From [Eubacterium] eligens ATCC 27750 (GTDB lineage Bacteria > Bacillota > Clostridia > Lachnospirales > Lachnospiraceae), in the NCBI RefSeq assembly GCF_000146185.1, contig NC_012778.1:541501-605500 (forward strand): a stretch of 64,000 bases of DNA, in the 5' to 3' direction. This document shows positions 26,276-35,578 of the stretch, piece by piece. The stretch's first letter is position 1. Each line of letters opens with the position of its first letter. Both the position numbers and the translations under genes were made by a program. Under the pieces are notes generated by a model. That model did not search any database. It was given only the letters and a program-made list of their open reading frames with translations, and was not told the origin of the DNA.

Positions 26276-28351
26276 ATGAAATCAGTATACAAATGTAGTG
26301 TAAAAAGAATAGCAGCACTGGCAGTGATGGTATGTATGCTTGTGCTTGCCGGTCTTGCCTTTACATCTGTAGTTAATACAAAAGCGGAATCAGTCATAGC
26401 ACAGGGACATGTTAATTATGATGTTACTAACCTCAGGATAAGAAAATCACCTGTTACGGGTGAGATTATTACCACAGTTGATGGCGGATTTAAGTTTGAT
26501 ATATATGAAGAGGTTAATACTGATTCAGGAACGGTATGGTATAGCATAGGCTTTAGTTATGATGGAAGTTATACAAGAGGTTATGTAACTTCAAGTTATA
26601 CAACTATAGATAAGAGAATTGACTACAAGCCGGATGCGGATTTTGAGGAATATCTTAATTCACAGGGATTTCCTGACAGTTATAAGGACAGTTTAAGGCA
26701 GCTTCATGCACAGTATCCTAACTGGGTATTTGTTGCAGACCATAATGGAAAAGACTGGTCAGATGTGGTTGATAACCAGAATGTAATTGGACGAAGCCTT
26801 ATACATGGTTCGGCTGTATCATCATGGAAATCAGTGGCAGATGGATGTTATGACTGGGAGTCAGGTGAATATACGGGATTGGATGGAAGCTGGGTACAGG
26901 CATCATCTGCTCTTGTAGAGTATGCCCTTGATCCTAGGAATTTCCTTAATGCTACTAATATTTTTATGTTCGAGAATCTTGCATTCGATGGTTCAGTACA
27001 GGATGCAGATGGTCTTGAAAGTATGACAGATGGTACATTCATGGATAATTCAAGCCATGATCTTTCATACAATGGAAGAAGCTATACATATATAACAGGT
27101 CTGTTATATGCAGGGCAGGAATCAGGAGTCAGTCCATATCACCTAACATCAAGGATTTTACAGGAACAGGGATATGACGGACATGGAAGCAGTATTTCAG
27201 GAACACAGTCAGGATATAGCGGCTATTACAATTATTATAATATAGGTGCATCTCCAAGTGGAGGGTATACTGCTGTACAGAATGGATTAAGATATGCTTC
27301 AAAATCGGATTCAAGTCTTTTAAGACCATGGAATACGAGAATGAAATCTATAATTGGTGGTGCCATATTTATTGGCAAGAGTTATATCAATAAAGGGCAG
27401 GATACTCTGTATTATGAGAAGTTCGATATGACAGGAAGAGGACATCAGTATATGACTAATATACTGGCACCGAGAAGTGAATCTGTTAAGAGTGCACAGG
27501 GATACAGTGACAGTAATAAGGAAAGCATATCGTTTGTATTTAAGATACCTGTATATGAGAATATGCCTGAAAATGTATGCGCTATTCCGACAGGAGATGG
27601 AAGTCCTAATAACAGACTTAAGAACCTGTATGTTGATGGCTGGTCTCTGACGCCAACATTTAGTCTGTATACGACAGAATACAGCTTTATTGTTGATTAT
27701 GAGACATCATCAGTGAATATTGGCGGTTCTGCGCTTGATTCATCAGCAAATGTAAGTGGTTTGGGAAAATATGAACTTTCAGTTGGAAGTAATGATATTA
27801 AAATAACAGTTACAGCGGCGAATGGTGATACACAGGATTATACAATAACTGTGGTAAGACAGGATAAAGCACCTGATCCTACGCCAGATCCGGAACCGGA
27901 TAAACCTGATAATAGCGTAAGTTATCCGGGATTTTCTACAAATCTGTCTGTGGACGAGAGTACAAAATATATAAGTGGCATATCAGTTTCAAGCAGTGTC
28001 AGTGATGTACTTGATAAGATTAAAAACCAGGAGGGCGCTTATTCTAAGGTCCTTAATAAGAATGGCAATGAAAAGGACGGAACTGTTGGGACAGGAGATA
28101 TTCTTATAACATATAATTCTTCTGGCAATGAGGTCAGCAGATATGAGATTATTATATATGGTGATGCAAATGGCGACGGAGATATTGATTTATTTGATTT
28201 TGCGCTTATAAAGAGAGCTTTATTGGGTATTTCTGAGCCATCAGGGATATATTGGAAAGCAGCGGATTGTAATAAAGATGGAGAACTTGATTTGTTTGAT
28301 TTTGCTGTAGTAAAAAGATATATTCTTGGTATTGGAAATATAAGTCAGTAA
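26276..28351 (+). CDS. Secreted glucosaminidase-type cell-wall hydrolase with C-terminal dockerin
   Basis: A 691-residue exported protein. It has a signal peptide (basic start, hydrophobic core near residues 12-32, cut near TKAES) and an SH3-like domain (VTNLRIRKSPVTGEIITTVD). The catalytic region at about residues 120-390 resembles GH73 N-acetylglucosaminidases (YITGLLYAGQESGVSPYHL, SRILQEQGYDGHG, YYNYYNIGAS, GLRYAS). Next comes a cadherin-like beta-sandwich domain (LKNLYVDGWSLTPTFS to YTITVVR) and a Pro/Asp linker. The protein ends in a type I dockerin from about residue 629, with two calcium loops (GDANGDGDIDLFDFALIKR and DCNKDGELDLFDFAVVKR). It probably cleaves peptidoglycan glycan strands and binds a cohesin. 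The neighbouring gene encodes one, 21 bases downstream. Confidence 0.85.
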   Translation: MKSVYKCSVKRIAALAVMVCMLVLAGLAFTSVVNTKAESVIAQGHVNYDVTNLRIRKSPVTGEIITTVDGGFKFDIYEEVNTDSGTVWYSIGFSYDGSYTRGYVTSSYTTIDKRIDYKPDADFEEYLNSQGFPDSYKDSLRQLHAQYPNWVFVADHNGKDWSDVVDNQNVIGRSLIHGSAVSSWKSVADGCYDWESGEYTGLDGSWVQASSALVEYALDPRNFLNATNIFMFENLAFDGSVQDADGLESMTDGTFMDNSSHDLSYNGRSYTYITGLLYAGQESGVSPYHLTSRILQEQGYDGHGSSISGTQSGYSGYYNYYNIGASPSGGYTAVQNGLRYASKSDSSLLRPWNTRMKSIIGGAIFIGKSYINKGQDTLYYEKFDMTGRGHQYMTNILAPRSESVKSAQGYSDSNKESISFVFKIPVYENMPENVCAIPTGDGSPNNRLKNLYVDGWSLTPTFSLYTTEYSFIVDYETSSVNIGGSALDSSANVSGLGKYELSVGSNDIKITVTAANGDTQDYTITVVRQDKAPDPTPDPEPDKPDNSVSYPGFSTNLSVDESTKYISGISVSSSVSDVLDKIKNQEGAYSKVLNKNGNEKDGTVGTGDILITYNSSGNEVSRYEIIIYGDANGDGDIDLFDFALIKRALLGISEPSGIYWKAADCNKDGELDLFDFAVVKRYILGIGNISQ

Positions 28352-28372
28352 TTATTGTTAGAAAGGATGATT

Positions 28373-29968
28373 ATGAATAAGATAAAAAAGTTAATTGCTT
28401 TTATAAGCATATTGGTTATGAGTATAATGCTGATTCCGGTAAATTATGCGAAAGCTGATGAAACAGCCAAAATATCAATTAGTTCAGTGAGTGGAACTGT
28501 AGGAGATAAAGTGACAGTTACTCTTACTGTGTCAGCTTCTGATAGTATAGATGCGGCGGCAATACCTGTATCATATGATAATTCAATTATAAAACCGGTG
28601 TCTTCAGGCAATAGCGGTGTTGTATCGTTTGCGCTTCTGGATGCATCAGCTTATGGTTCTACGGAATCAATATCAATGCAATTTGAAATTATTGCCGCAG
28701 GAACAACAACACTTAAGGTTGCGGGAGATGCGAAGATATCTGTAAATGGTGAAAGAGCGCAGGTTAGCAGTTCTTCAGGAACAGTCACAGCAAAAGCTCC
28801 AGCAAGTTATTCTTCAGATAATGCGCTTAAATCTTTACAGATAAGTCCGGGAACACTTTCACCAGCGTTTTCACCGGAGACAACAACATATAAAGCTACA
28901 GTAGATTCAGATGTTGAAGAACTGGTTGTCAGTGCTGTTGCTAATGATGGTGCGGCAAAGGTATCTATAAGTGGAAGAAGAATGGATCCGGGAAGCAATA
29001 CCACTACAATTACAGTTACAGCAGAGGACGGTTCTGTAAGAAAGTATGTAATTTATACGACAAGACCAGAAACTACTCAGGAGACGGCAACTGAAGAACC
29101 TTCACAGACAGAAGTCCAGCAGGAAAGCTCATCACAGACACAGAATAGTGAAGGGATTGTTACTATAGATGGAGAGAAATTCACAATTAGTCAGGATTAT
29201 ACAACACATGAGCTGCCTGATGATTATGATACAGAAGAATATGATTATGATGGTAGTAAGGTAATTGTTGGTAAAGGACTTAAAACAGGTCTTATTCTTA
29301 TGTATCTAGAAAGTGATAATGGCAATGGTGGTTTTTATGTATATGATGAAAAAGCAAAAACATTTTCACCATACAATACAGTTGATGAGCCACAGATAAC
29401 ATATGTAGTCCTTCCAATAACAGATTCGCTTAATAAACCGTCTGGATATACATTAACTAAGTTTACTATGAATGGAAAAGAAGTACAGGTGCTTATTGAT
29501 TCGGACAGACAGTACTGTCTGTTTTATGGAGTAAGCTCTCTTGGGGAAAAGGGCTGGTTCAGATACAGAATAAGCGATGCGACAATACAGGCTTATTCAA
29601 TAGACAAAGGTGATATTACCGGAACGGTAAATACATCCGGAAAAGATACAAAACCAGCGAATAATAAGGGCTATATTGCTGTTATATCAATTCTGTCTGT
29701 TTTAATAGCTGCATTTGCAGTTGTTACGGGAATCCTTTGTTCTAAGCTTTCTAAGGTAAAGAAGGTATTTAATATGGCATCAAAAGATGGCGTTGACCTT
29801 GATTCATATACAGAGAAAGAGATTGATGAGTATGATCTTGGGGAATATGAGGATGGTGAGGACGAGGACATTGACCAGGTATCAGACAAGATTTTATATG
29901 GTGATGATAAGTCTGGGCAAAATGATGTCGAGGAACTGAAGCTTTTCGATATTGATGATGATAAGTAA
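28373..29968 (+). CDS. Membrane-anchored cohesin-domain protein
   Basis: The product is 531 residues from ATG 28373, with AAAGGA upstream; TTG at 28355 and ATG at 28367 are alternatives. A signal peptide (core near residues 8-22, ending NYAKADE) precedes a cohesin-like domain at about residues 30-140 (SISSVSGTVGDKVTVTLTVS, IPVSYDNSIIKPVS). A cadherin-like beta-sandwich follows (LKSLQISPGTLSPAFSPETT), then a Glu/Thr/Gln linker and a second extracellular region. One membrane span (YIAVISILSVLIAAFAVVTG) and a very acidic cytoplasmic tail complete it. Cohesins bind dockerins, and the upstream gene encodes a dockerin-bearing hydrolase, so this protein may hold that enzyme at the membrane. Domain calls are by pattern only. 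Confidence 0.78.
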   Translation: MNKIKKLIAFISILVMSIMLIPVNYAKADETAKISISSVSGTVGDKVTVTLTVSASDSIDAAAIPVSYDNSIIKPVSSGNSGVVSFALLDASAYGSTESISMQFEIIAAGTTTLKVAGDAKISVNGERAQVSSSSGTVTAKAPASYSSDNALKSLQISPGTLSPAFSPETTTYKATVDSDVEELVVSAVANDGAAKVSISGRRMDPGSNTTTITVTAEDGSVRKYVIYTTRPETTQETATEEPSQTEVQQESSSQTQNSEGIVTIDGEKFTISQDYTTHELPDDYDTEEYDYDGSKVIVGKGLKTGLILMYLESDNGNGGFYVYDEKAKTFSPYNTVDEPQITYVVLPITDSLNKPSGYTLTKFTMNGKEVQVLIDSDRQYCLFYGVSSLGEKGWFRYRISDATIQAYSIDKGDITGTVNTSGKDTKPANNKGYIAVISILSVLIAAFAVVTGILCSKLSKVKKVFNMASKDGVDLDSYTEKEIDEYDLGEYEDGEDEDIDQVSDKILYGDDKSGQNDVEELKLFDIDDDK

Positions 29969-29975
29969 ATAATTT

Positions 29976-30027
29976 AAAAGCCTTAGTGAAAATGTGATGC
30001 TCAGATTACATTTTCCTAAGGCTTTTT
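29976..30027. terminator. Bidirectional terminator between convergent genes
   Basis: AAAAGCCTTAG pairs with CTAAGGCTTTT, with an inner AAAATGT/ACATTTT stem, and T runs follow on both strands. It serves the cohesin gene and the convergent glycosyltransferase gene. Confidence 0.85.
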
Positions 30028-31083
30028 TTATTCTTCCGGAAGCTTCCAGTTTTCTGCCTGACTATAATAGTCGGCTGACATTTCGTTATATTGGGCTGCC
30101 TGATATGGGTCATCTGTTGCTGCAGCAAGTTTTTCATAACATTTACCAAGCAAAGACAAAGGCTTGTTTCCGCTGCTTGCCGCATCAAGTATGCTTTCTG
30201 TTTCAAATGCAGCATTATACAGCCACAGCACAGCTTCTTCATAGTCTGCCTGGTTCATGTAAAATGTTCCGAGAATCAGACACATTTCAGCAGGAGGATT
30301 GTCAGCAACTGCTTTTAAAGTGGTCTTAAAGAATGAGTCAGTGTCACCATCTGCCATATATATCTTAGCAAGAATACAGTTGATTTCTTTCATTAAATCA
30401 TTGCTTCTGCCTTCTTTGGAAAGAACATTTTCAAATATATTCCTGAAAGCAATAAAGTCGGAATCTTCACCGGATATAAGAAGCTCTTTACACAGCATGG
30501 TAACTACATAATCTTCAATGTGGACTCCTTTTTCAAATGCTTTGAAATATGTTGAAAAGTCTCTTTTACTATGGTCGCCCGCCTGCATGTGAAGAATTTC
30601 AATGTCACTGTCATATACGACTGGCGTGAGCCGTACTGTTTCATGTATTGGTGAAATCCATGTGAATGAACGGAGCCTTTTGAAAAGCTTCGGGCGGAGT
30701 TCTTTGTGTGCATTGTATACAGAATTATATTCTGATGCATTGACATAATACATCTGAACAATGTCTATCTCTGGAAGAAGCACATGTTTCAATTCTCTTA
30801 ATGCGTAGTTGTTGGTATCATTAAGCACTTCGTCTGCGTCAGCACTGAATATGTAGTCACATCCAGCTTTGGAAAATGCAAAATTTCTTGCGGCTGAAAA
30901 ATCATTTATCCATTCAAAATCATATATTTTATCGGTGTAGTGAGCGGCAATTTCTTTGGTATTGTCAGTTGAGCCTGTGTCTACAATAATCAATTCATCA
31001 TAAGTTCCTGCGTATGAATCAAGACACCTTGCAAGAATGTCCTGCTCATTTTTTACAATCATGCACATGCTTATTGATATCAT
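30028..31083 (-). CDS. Family 2 glycosyltransferase with TPR-like C-terminal region
   Basis: A 351-residue cytoplasmic protein. The N-terminal GT-A domain opens with ISISMCMIVKNEQDILARCL and has the nucleotide-sugar motif IIVDTGSTDNTKEIA and the metal-binding FSADADEVL. FTWISPIHETVRL resembles the SunS/WaaE-type subgroup. The C-terminal 150 residues look like helical TPR-type repeats (LGTFYMNQADYEEAVLWLYNAAFE). Such enzymes glycosylate peptides or surface polymers; the substrate is unknown. It is transcribed alone on the minus strand. Confidence 0.82.
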   Translation of the reverse strand: MISISMCMIVKNEQDILARCLDSYAGTYDELIIVDTGSTDNTKEIAAHYTDKIYDFEWINDFSAARNFAFSKAGCDYIFSADADEVLNDTNNYALRELKHVLLPEIDIVQMYYVNASEYNSVYNAHKELRPKLFKRLRSFTWISPIHETVRLTPVVYDSDIEILHMQAGDHSKRDFSTYFKAFEKGVHIEDYVVTMLCKELLISGEDSDFIAFRNIFENVLSKEGRSNDLMKEINCILAKIYMADGDTDSFFKTTLKAVADNPPAEMCLILGTFYMNQADYEEAVLWLYNAAFETESILDAASSGNKPLSLLGKCYEKLAAATDDPYQAAQYNEMSADYYSQAENWKLPEE

Positions 31084-31202
31084 GTTTTTCTCCTGTTCTT
31101 AATTGGATTTATATAGGTTATATCGGTAAATGCCTTGATTTTTTTAGGTATTCGTAAGATACTTGTTATCAATGATAACATATATCTGATACGAGGTACA
31201 CA

Positions 31203-31985
31203 ATGTCAAAAAAGAAATCTGAAGCAGAACCAGTTGAATATATAGACAGTCAGGCTTTTGACGCGGCGAAAGAGAAGATAATCGGTAAGAGCCATAATGA
31301 CAAGGGGATAGGTACTTTGTCGGAAAAGACACTGCATGCAGTATTAAAAATGTATTATGAACCCGATGAGGATAATCATGAGGTTGCAATAGACGGTTAT
31401 TTTGCAGATATATATAACGAGCATGGGATAATTGAGATTCAGACGAGGCAGCTTAACAAGTTAAGGGATAAGTTGTCAGTGTTCCTGAATGAATATCAGG
31501 TAAGAGTTGTGTATCCAATGCCATATGAAAAGTATTTAAGCTGGATTGAGCCGGAAACGGGGGATATTACTTCTAGAAGGAAGTCTCCGAAGCGATGCTC
31601 TATGTATGATGCGATGTTTGAACTATATAAGATTAAAGCATTTTTAAAGAATCAGAATCTTAAGGTTACATTGTTGCTGATTGATATGGAAGAATATAAG
31701 CTTCTTAATGGCTGGAGTTACGATAAGAAGCGTGGAAGTGTGCGTTATGACCGCATTCCTGTTGGAATAAGAAAGATAGTTGAACTGGACTGTCCACAGG
31801 ATTATATGCAGTTTGTACCAGAGGGACTTGAGAAGAACTTTACTTCAGCGGATTTTGCAAATGCAGCGCATATTGACAGGCAGACTGCTGCCAGTGTACT
31901 TGCAATGCTTAATTACATGGAACAGGTTAAAAGAGTCGGAAAGACAGGCAATGCCTATATATACGATATTGAAGAACATTATTGA
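31203..31985 (+). CDS. Predicted restriction-endonuclease-fold protein paired with a helicase
   Basis: A 260-residue protein with no signal peptide. The segment around residues 55-85 (HEVAIDGYFADIYNEHGIIEIQTRQLNKL) has the D...ExQ spacing of the PD-(D/E)XK nuclease fold, with Q in place of the usual K. The middle (VYPMPYEKYLSWIEPETGDI) and C-terminal helical part (ADFANAAHIDRQTAASVLAML, winged-helix-like) suggest DNA binding. I do not recognise a named family, and nuclease activity is inference. The ribosome site is weak. Its stop is 11 bases before the nuclease-helicase gene, so the two products probably act together in DNA repair or defence. Confidence 0.5.
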   Translation: MSKKKSEAEPVEYIDSQAFDAAKEKIIGKSHNDKGIGTLSEKTLHAVLKMYYEPDEDNHEVAIDGYFADIYNEHGIIEIQTRQLNKLRDKLSVFLNEYQVRVVYPMPYEKYLSWIEPETGDITSRRKSPKRCSMYDAMFELYKIKAFLKNQNLKVTLLLIDMEEYKLLNGWSYDKKRGSVRYDRIPVGIRKIVELDCPQDYMQFVPEGLEKNFTSADFANAAHIDRQTAASVLAMLNYMEQVKRVGKTGNAYIYDIEEHY

Positions 31986-31996
31986 ATGGAGATAGT

Positions 31997-34459
31997 ATGT
32001 ACTCTGTAAATGGAAACTGCTTTCGAATATCTGTAAGAAATCTTGTGGAATTCATGTGTGCAGAAGGTGATATTGACAACAGGAATACAGGCAGCAATGA
32101 TGTGAAAATCATGCAGGAGGGGGCAAGGATTCACAGGAAAATCCAGCACAGCATGGGAACTATGTATCATGCAGAAGTGCCTTTAAAGATTGAGATACCG
32201 CTTGTATCTGACTTAGGGATTGAGTATGTATTACAGGTTGAAGGCAGGGCTGACGGTATTATTGCAGATATTAATTATGATGAGGATGGCAATAAAGAGC
32301 CGGAGAGCGATGTAATAATTGATGAGATAAAGACTATGCAGGCAGATGTTTCCCTGCTGAAAGAACCTGTCTATGTGCATAAGGCGCAGGCACTGGTGTA
32401 TGGCTATATATATGCAAGCCAGAAGAAGCTGTCAAAGATTGGAATTCAGATGACTTATGTTACTCCTGAGCCTGAGACAGTCAATAAGTTTCTGGAAGAA
32501 TATACATTTGAAAGAATTGAAGAGTGGTTTAATAAGCTGATTACAGGCTTTAAAAGATGGACTGATTATACATTTGATGAAAGACTAAAAAGGACGGAAT
32601 CAATCAGAGAACTTAAGTTTCCTTATGAATACAGGGAGGGGCAGAAGAATCTGTGCGTGAGTGTATACAGAGCTATTGAGGATAGTGCGAATCTGTATAT
32701 TCAGGCACCTACAGGTGTCGGAAAGACGCTGTCTACTGTGTTCCCGGCTGTGCAGGCACTTGGTCAGCAGATGGCAGATAAGATATTTTACCTGACATCA
32801 AAGACTATAACAAGGACTGTTGCGGAGGATACTTATGCCATTCTGAGGGATAACGGGCTTCATATGAGAACTGTTACTCTTACAGCGAAGGACAAAATAT
32901 GTCCACTTGATGAGCGCAACTGCAACCCCGTGGCATGTCCTTATGCCAAGGGGCATTTCGACAGGATTAATGATGCTGTGTATGACATTATAACGAGCCA
33001 GATGGTTATCGGAAGAGATAATGTCATGGAATATGCCAACAGACATAATGTCTGCCCGTTTGAGATGTCGCTTGATGTTTCGTACTGGTGTGATGGAATT
33101 ATATGTGATTATAATTATGTATTTGACCCGGATGCGTCGCTTAAGAGATATTTTGGCAATGGTGCGAAGGGTGATTATGTGTTTCTTGTGGATGAAGCAC
33201 ATAACCTTGTGGACAGAGCAAGAGAAATGTACAGCGCAGTGTTGAAAAAAGAAGATTTTCTTGCGGCTAAGAAGCTTGTCAAAGAGATGGACAAACGGCT
33301 TGCAGGCGCACTTGACAGATGTAATAAGCAGTTGCTCGAATATAAAAGACAGTGCGATACATTCATGGTTGTGAGTGGTCTTGGAACATTTCCAGCCAGC
33401 CTTGAGCGTGTCATGGGACTTATGCAGAAGTTTATGGAAAGGCATAAGGGTGAACCTGTGACTAACGAGCTGCTCGAGTTTTTCTTTGCAGTGAGACATT
33501 TTCTTAATATGTATGACTGTGCTGATGAAAAATATGTCTATTATAATGAGCATGATAATGATGGAAACTTTCTTGTACATCTGTACTGTGTTGACCCGTC
33601 TGGCAACATAAGTGAGAGACTTTCACAGGGCAGAAGCACGGTATTCTTCTCGGCAACGCTGCTTCCGGTTAATTATTTTAAGGAAATGCTTTCAGGTGAT
33701 GTATCAGAAAGAGCGGTGTATGCACACTCTTCTTTTGAACCTGATAATAAGAGAATTGTTGTGGCAACTGATGTGACAAGCCGTTATACAAGAAGAAATG
33801 CAAGGGAATATGCTAAGGTACATGATTATATTATGCATATGATTTCTGGCAGAAGCGGCAGATATATGGTGTTCTTTCCGTCATATTCTTACATGGAGAG
33901 TGTTCTTGAGTGCTTCAGGTGGGAAAATGGTGTTAATGTGACCGAATGTGGTGGAGAATATACATTTTTACCAGAAAGCTGTGTGAATGTGCTTGTGCAG
34001 GGAAGGTTTATGAAGGAGGCTGACAAGGAGAGTTTCTTATCAGCATTTTACGAGGAACTTCCAGAAGGGGCTTCGCTTGCAGGCTTCTGTGTGCTTGGAG
34101 GAATATTTTCCGAAGGAATTGACTTAAAGGATGAGAGCCTTATCGGAGCTGTCATTGTCGGAACTGGGATTCCGATGGTGTGCAGGGAGCGTAACATTCT
34201 AAGGGATTATTTTGATGAGTTTGGCAAAAATGGATATTCGTATGCTTATGTTATTCCGGGAATGAATAAGGTGCTTCAGGCAGCAGGAAGGGTTATAAGG
34301 ACGGATACGGATAAGGGAGTTATTGCACTTCTGGATGACAGATTTATGACTGGTGAATATGAGCGTATGTATCCTAGGGAGTGGAACAGGATATTTCCAG
34401 TAAGTCTGGGTAATGCTTATAAATGTATTAAGGATTTCTGGACGGAACAGGATATGTAG
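31997..34459 (+). CDS. XPD/DinG-like iron-sulfur helicase with N-terminal Cas4-like nuclease domain
   Basis: An 820-residue protein starting at ATG 31997 (GGAG upstream). Residues about 1-190 resemble a PD-(D/E)XK nuclease of the Cas4/RecB group (VEGRADGIIADI, then VIIDEIKTMQ and KAQALVYGYIYA). The helicase has Walker A in IQAPTGVGKTLSTVFPA and a DEAH box in FLVDEAHNLVDRA. Cysteines in KICPLDERNCNPVACPYAKG and NVCPFEM match the iron-sulfur cluster of XPD-family helicases. The C-terminal motifs are FFSATLLPVNY, GIFSEGIDLK and QAAGRVIRTDTDKG. It probably unwinds DNA 5'-3' and may cut it. A standalone role in repair is as likely as defence; no phage or CRISPR genes are near. Confidence 0.83.
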   Translation: MYSVNGNCFRISVRNLVEFMCAEGDIDNRNTGSNDVKIMQEGARIHRKIQHSMGTMYHAEVPLKIEIPLVSDLGIEYVLQVEGRADGIIADINYDEDGNKEPESDVIIDEIKTMQADVSLLKEPVYVHKAQALVYGYIYASQKKLSKIGIQMTYVTPEPETVNKFLEEYTFERIEEWFNKLITGFKRWTDYTFDERLKRTESIRELKFPYEYREGQKNLCVSVYRAIEDSANLYIQAPTGVGKTLSTVFPAVQALGQQMADKIFYLTSKTITRTVAEDTYAILRDNGLHMRTVTLTAKDKICPLDERNCNPVACPYAKGHFDRINDAVYDIITSQMVIGRDNVMEYANRHNVCPFEMSLDVSYWCDGIICDYNYVFDPDASLKRYFGNGAKGDYVFLVDEAHNLVDRAREMYSAVLKKEDFLAAKKLVKEMDKRLAGALDRCNKQLLEYKRQCDTFMVVSGLGTFPASLERVMGLMQKFMERHKGEPVTNELLEFFFAVRHFLNMYDCADEKYVYYNEHDNDGNFLVHLYCVDPSGNISERLSQGRSTVFFSATLLPVNYFKEMLSGDVSERAVYAHSSFEPDNKRIVVATDVTSRYTRRNAREYAKVHDYIMHMISGRSGRYMVFFPSYSYMESVLECFRWENGVNVTECGGEYTFLPESCVNVLVQGRFMKEADKESFLSAFYEELPEGASLAGFCVLGGIFSEGIDLKDESLIGAVIVGTGIPMVCRERNILRDYFDEFGKNGYSYAYVIPGMNKVLQAAGRVIRTDTDKGVIALLDDRFMTGEYERMYPREWNRIFPVSLGNAYKCIKDFWTEQDM

Positions 34460-34490
34460 AGCATTGATAAAAAATGTACAATGTTAGAAC

Positions 34491-34519
34491 TTGTAGTCGG
34501 ACTGTATGTGTGATAAAAT
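34491..34519 (+). promoter_or_regulatory. Promoter of the 34583 gene
   Basis: TTGTAG (34491-34496) and TAAAAT (34514-34519) are 17 bases apart, about 65 bases before the chosen start codon. Confidence 0.45.
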
Positions 34520-34582
34520 TTAGACAGATATTATTAAGGTCCGGATATATGATGATTTGGTTTGATTATGGGAGATGGGCTT

Positions 34583-35512
34583 ATGCAGAACGTGGAAGAG
34601 ATTAATAAGAATATAGAAAGCAAAACTGTAGACAAGCAGGTCTGGCAGTCTCTGGGATTTGATGAATTACAGACTATTGAGATTATCAGAGGAATTGAGA
34701 ATGGCATTGATGTGAGTGTGTATTGCAAAGAGGAATTCAATGCTGCCCAGATGAAAGCATTAAGACTTGGCCTGGAAGAAAAACTTGATGTAAGCAGATT
34801 TGCAGATGCACAGTATGATTATATGCAGATGGAAGAACTGAAGCAGGCTGTGCGTAGCGGAATTAATATGGATGATATATGTAATCCTAAGTTCAGTCAT
34901 TCTGTTATGAGAGAGATAAGGCTTGCATCAGAGCTTAATTATGATCTGACCAGGTATGCAAAGCTTGGTTATTCAGGAGAGGTATTAAGACAGATAAGAC
35001 TTGCAAAAAAAGAAGAGATTGACCTTACATTTTTTGTTGAGGATAATTATGATGAATATCAGCTCAATGAGATAAGGCTGGGAATACACAGTTGTGTCGA
35101 TATAACTAAGTATCTGCTTCATGAATATAATGGGAAACAGATGGAACAGATAAGACTTGGACTTGAGGAAGGGATTGATGTTACTCCATATAACATGGTT
35201 GGATTTTCATCGGGACAGATGAAACAGATAAGACTTGGACTTGAAGAAGGAATAGATGTTTCTGAATATGCAGATCCGTTTATTGATGCGGTAAGCATGA
35301 AAGAGGCAAGACACAGAATTTCTGATAAATGGAATGACGAGAAGCCTGCACTTAATGAATTGCAGTCACAGGAAATTCTTATGGGACTTACAAGCGGTGT
35401 AGATGTTTCTTTATATGCTGATCCAAGATATACCTTTAAAGAGATGGAGAAGATAAGACTTGCACTTGAGAGGGGAAGTAATCTGGATGGGCTGCTTAAG
35501 TATGGATGTTAA
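34583..35512 (+). CDS. 26-residue tandem-repeat protein, function unknown
   Basis: The product is 309 residues from ATG 34583, with GGAG eight bases upstream. After a short N-terminal helix, almost the whole chain is built of about ten repeats of 26 residues with consensus QMKQIRLGLEEGIDVSxYAD. Examples run from NAAQMKALRLGLEEKLDVSR, through NGKQMEQIRLGLEEGIDVTP, to SSGQMKQIRLGLEEGIDVSE. Two neighbouring repeats are nearly identical in DNA, which points to recent expansion. There is one interruption near KWNDEKPALNEL. No signal peptide or membrane span is present. The pattern suggests an alpha-solenoid used for protein binding. It is followed 66 bases later by a FapA-like gene. Confidence 0.65.
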   Translation: MQNVEEINKNIESKTVDKQVWQSLGFDELQTIEIIRGIENGIDVSVYCKEEFNAAQMKALRLGLEEKLDVSRFADAQYDYMQMEELKQAVRSGINMDDICNPKFSHSVMREIRLASELNYDLTRYAKLGYSGEVLRQIRLAKKEEIDLTFFVEDNYDEYQLNEIRLGIHSCVDITKYLLHEYNGKQMEQIRLGLEEGIDVTPYNMVGFSSGQMKQIRLGLEEGIDVSEYADPFIDAVSMKEARHRISDKWNDEKPALNELQSQEILMGLTSGVDVSLYADPRYTFKEMEKIRLALERGSNLDGLLKYGC

Positions 35513-35578
35513 GATGCAGCTATTACAGTACAGTATTTTGATAATGAATGGATAAGACCTTCGGAAAGGGGGAACAGC

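Noticed and set aside
32798..33580. 260-codon open frame on the minus strand
   Set aside because: It lies wholly inside the helicase gene, whose frame has clear motifs; the antisense product is rich in Ile, His and Lys without pattern.
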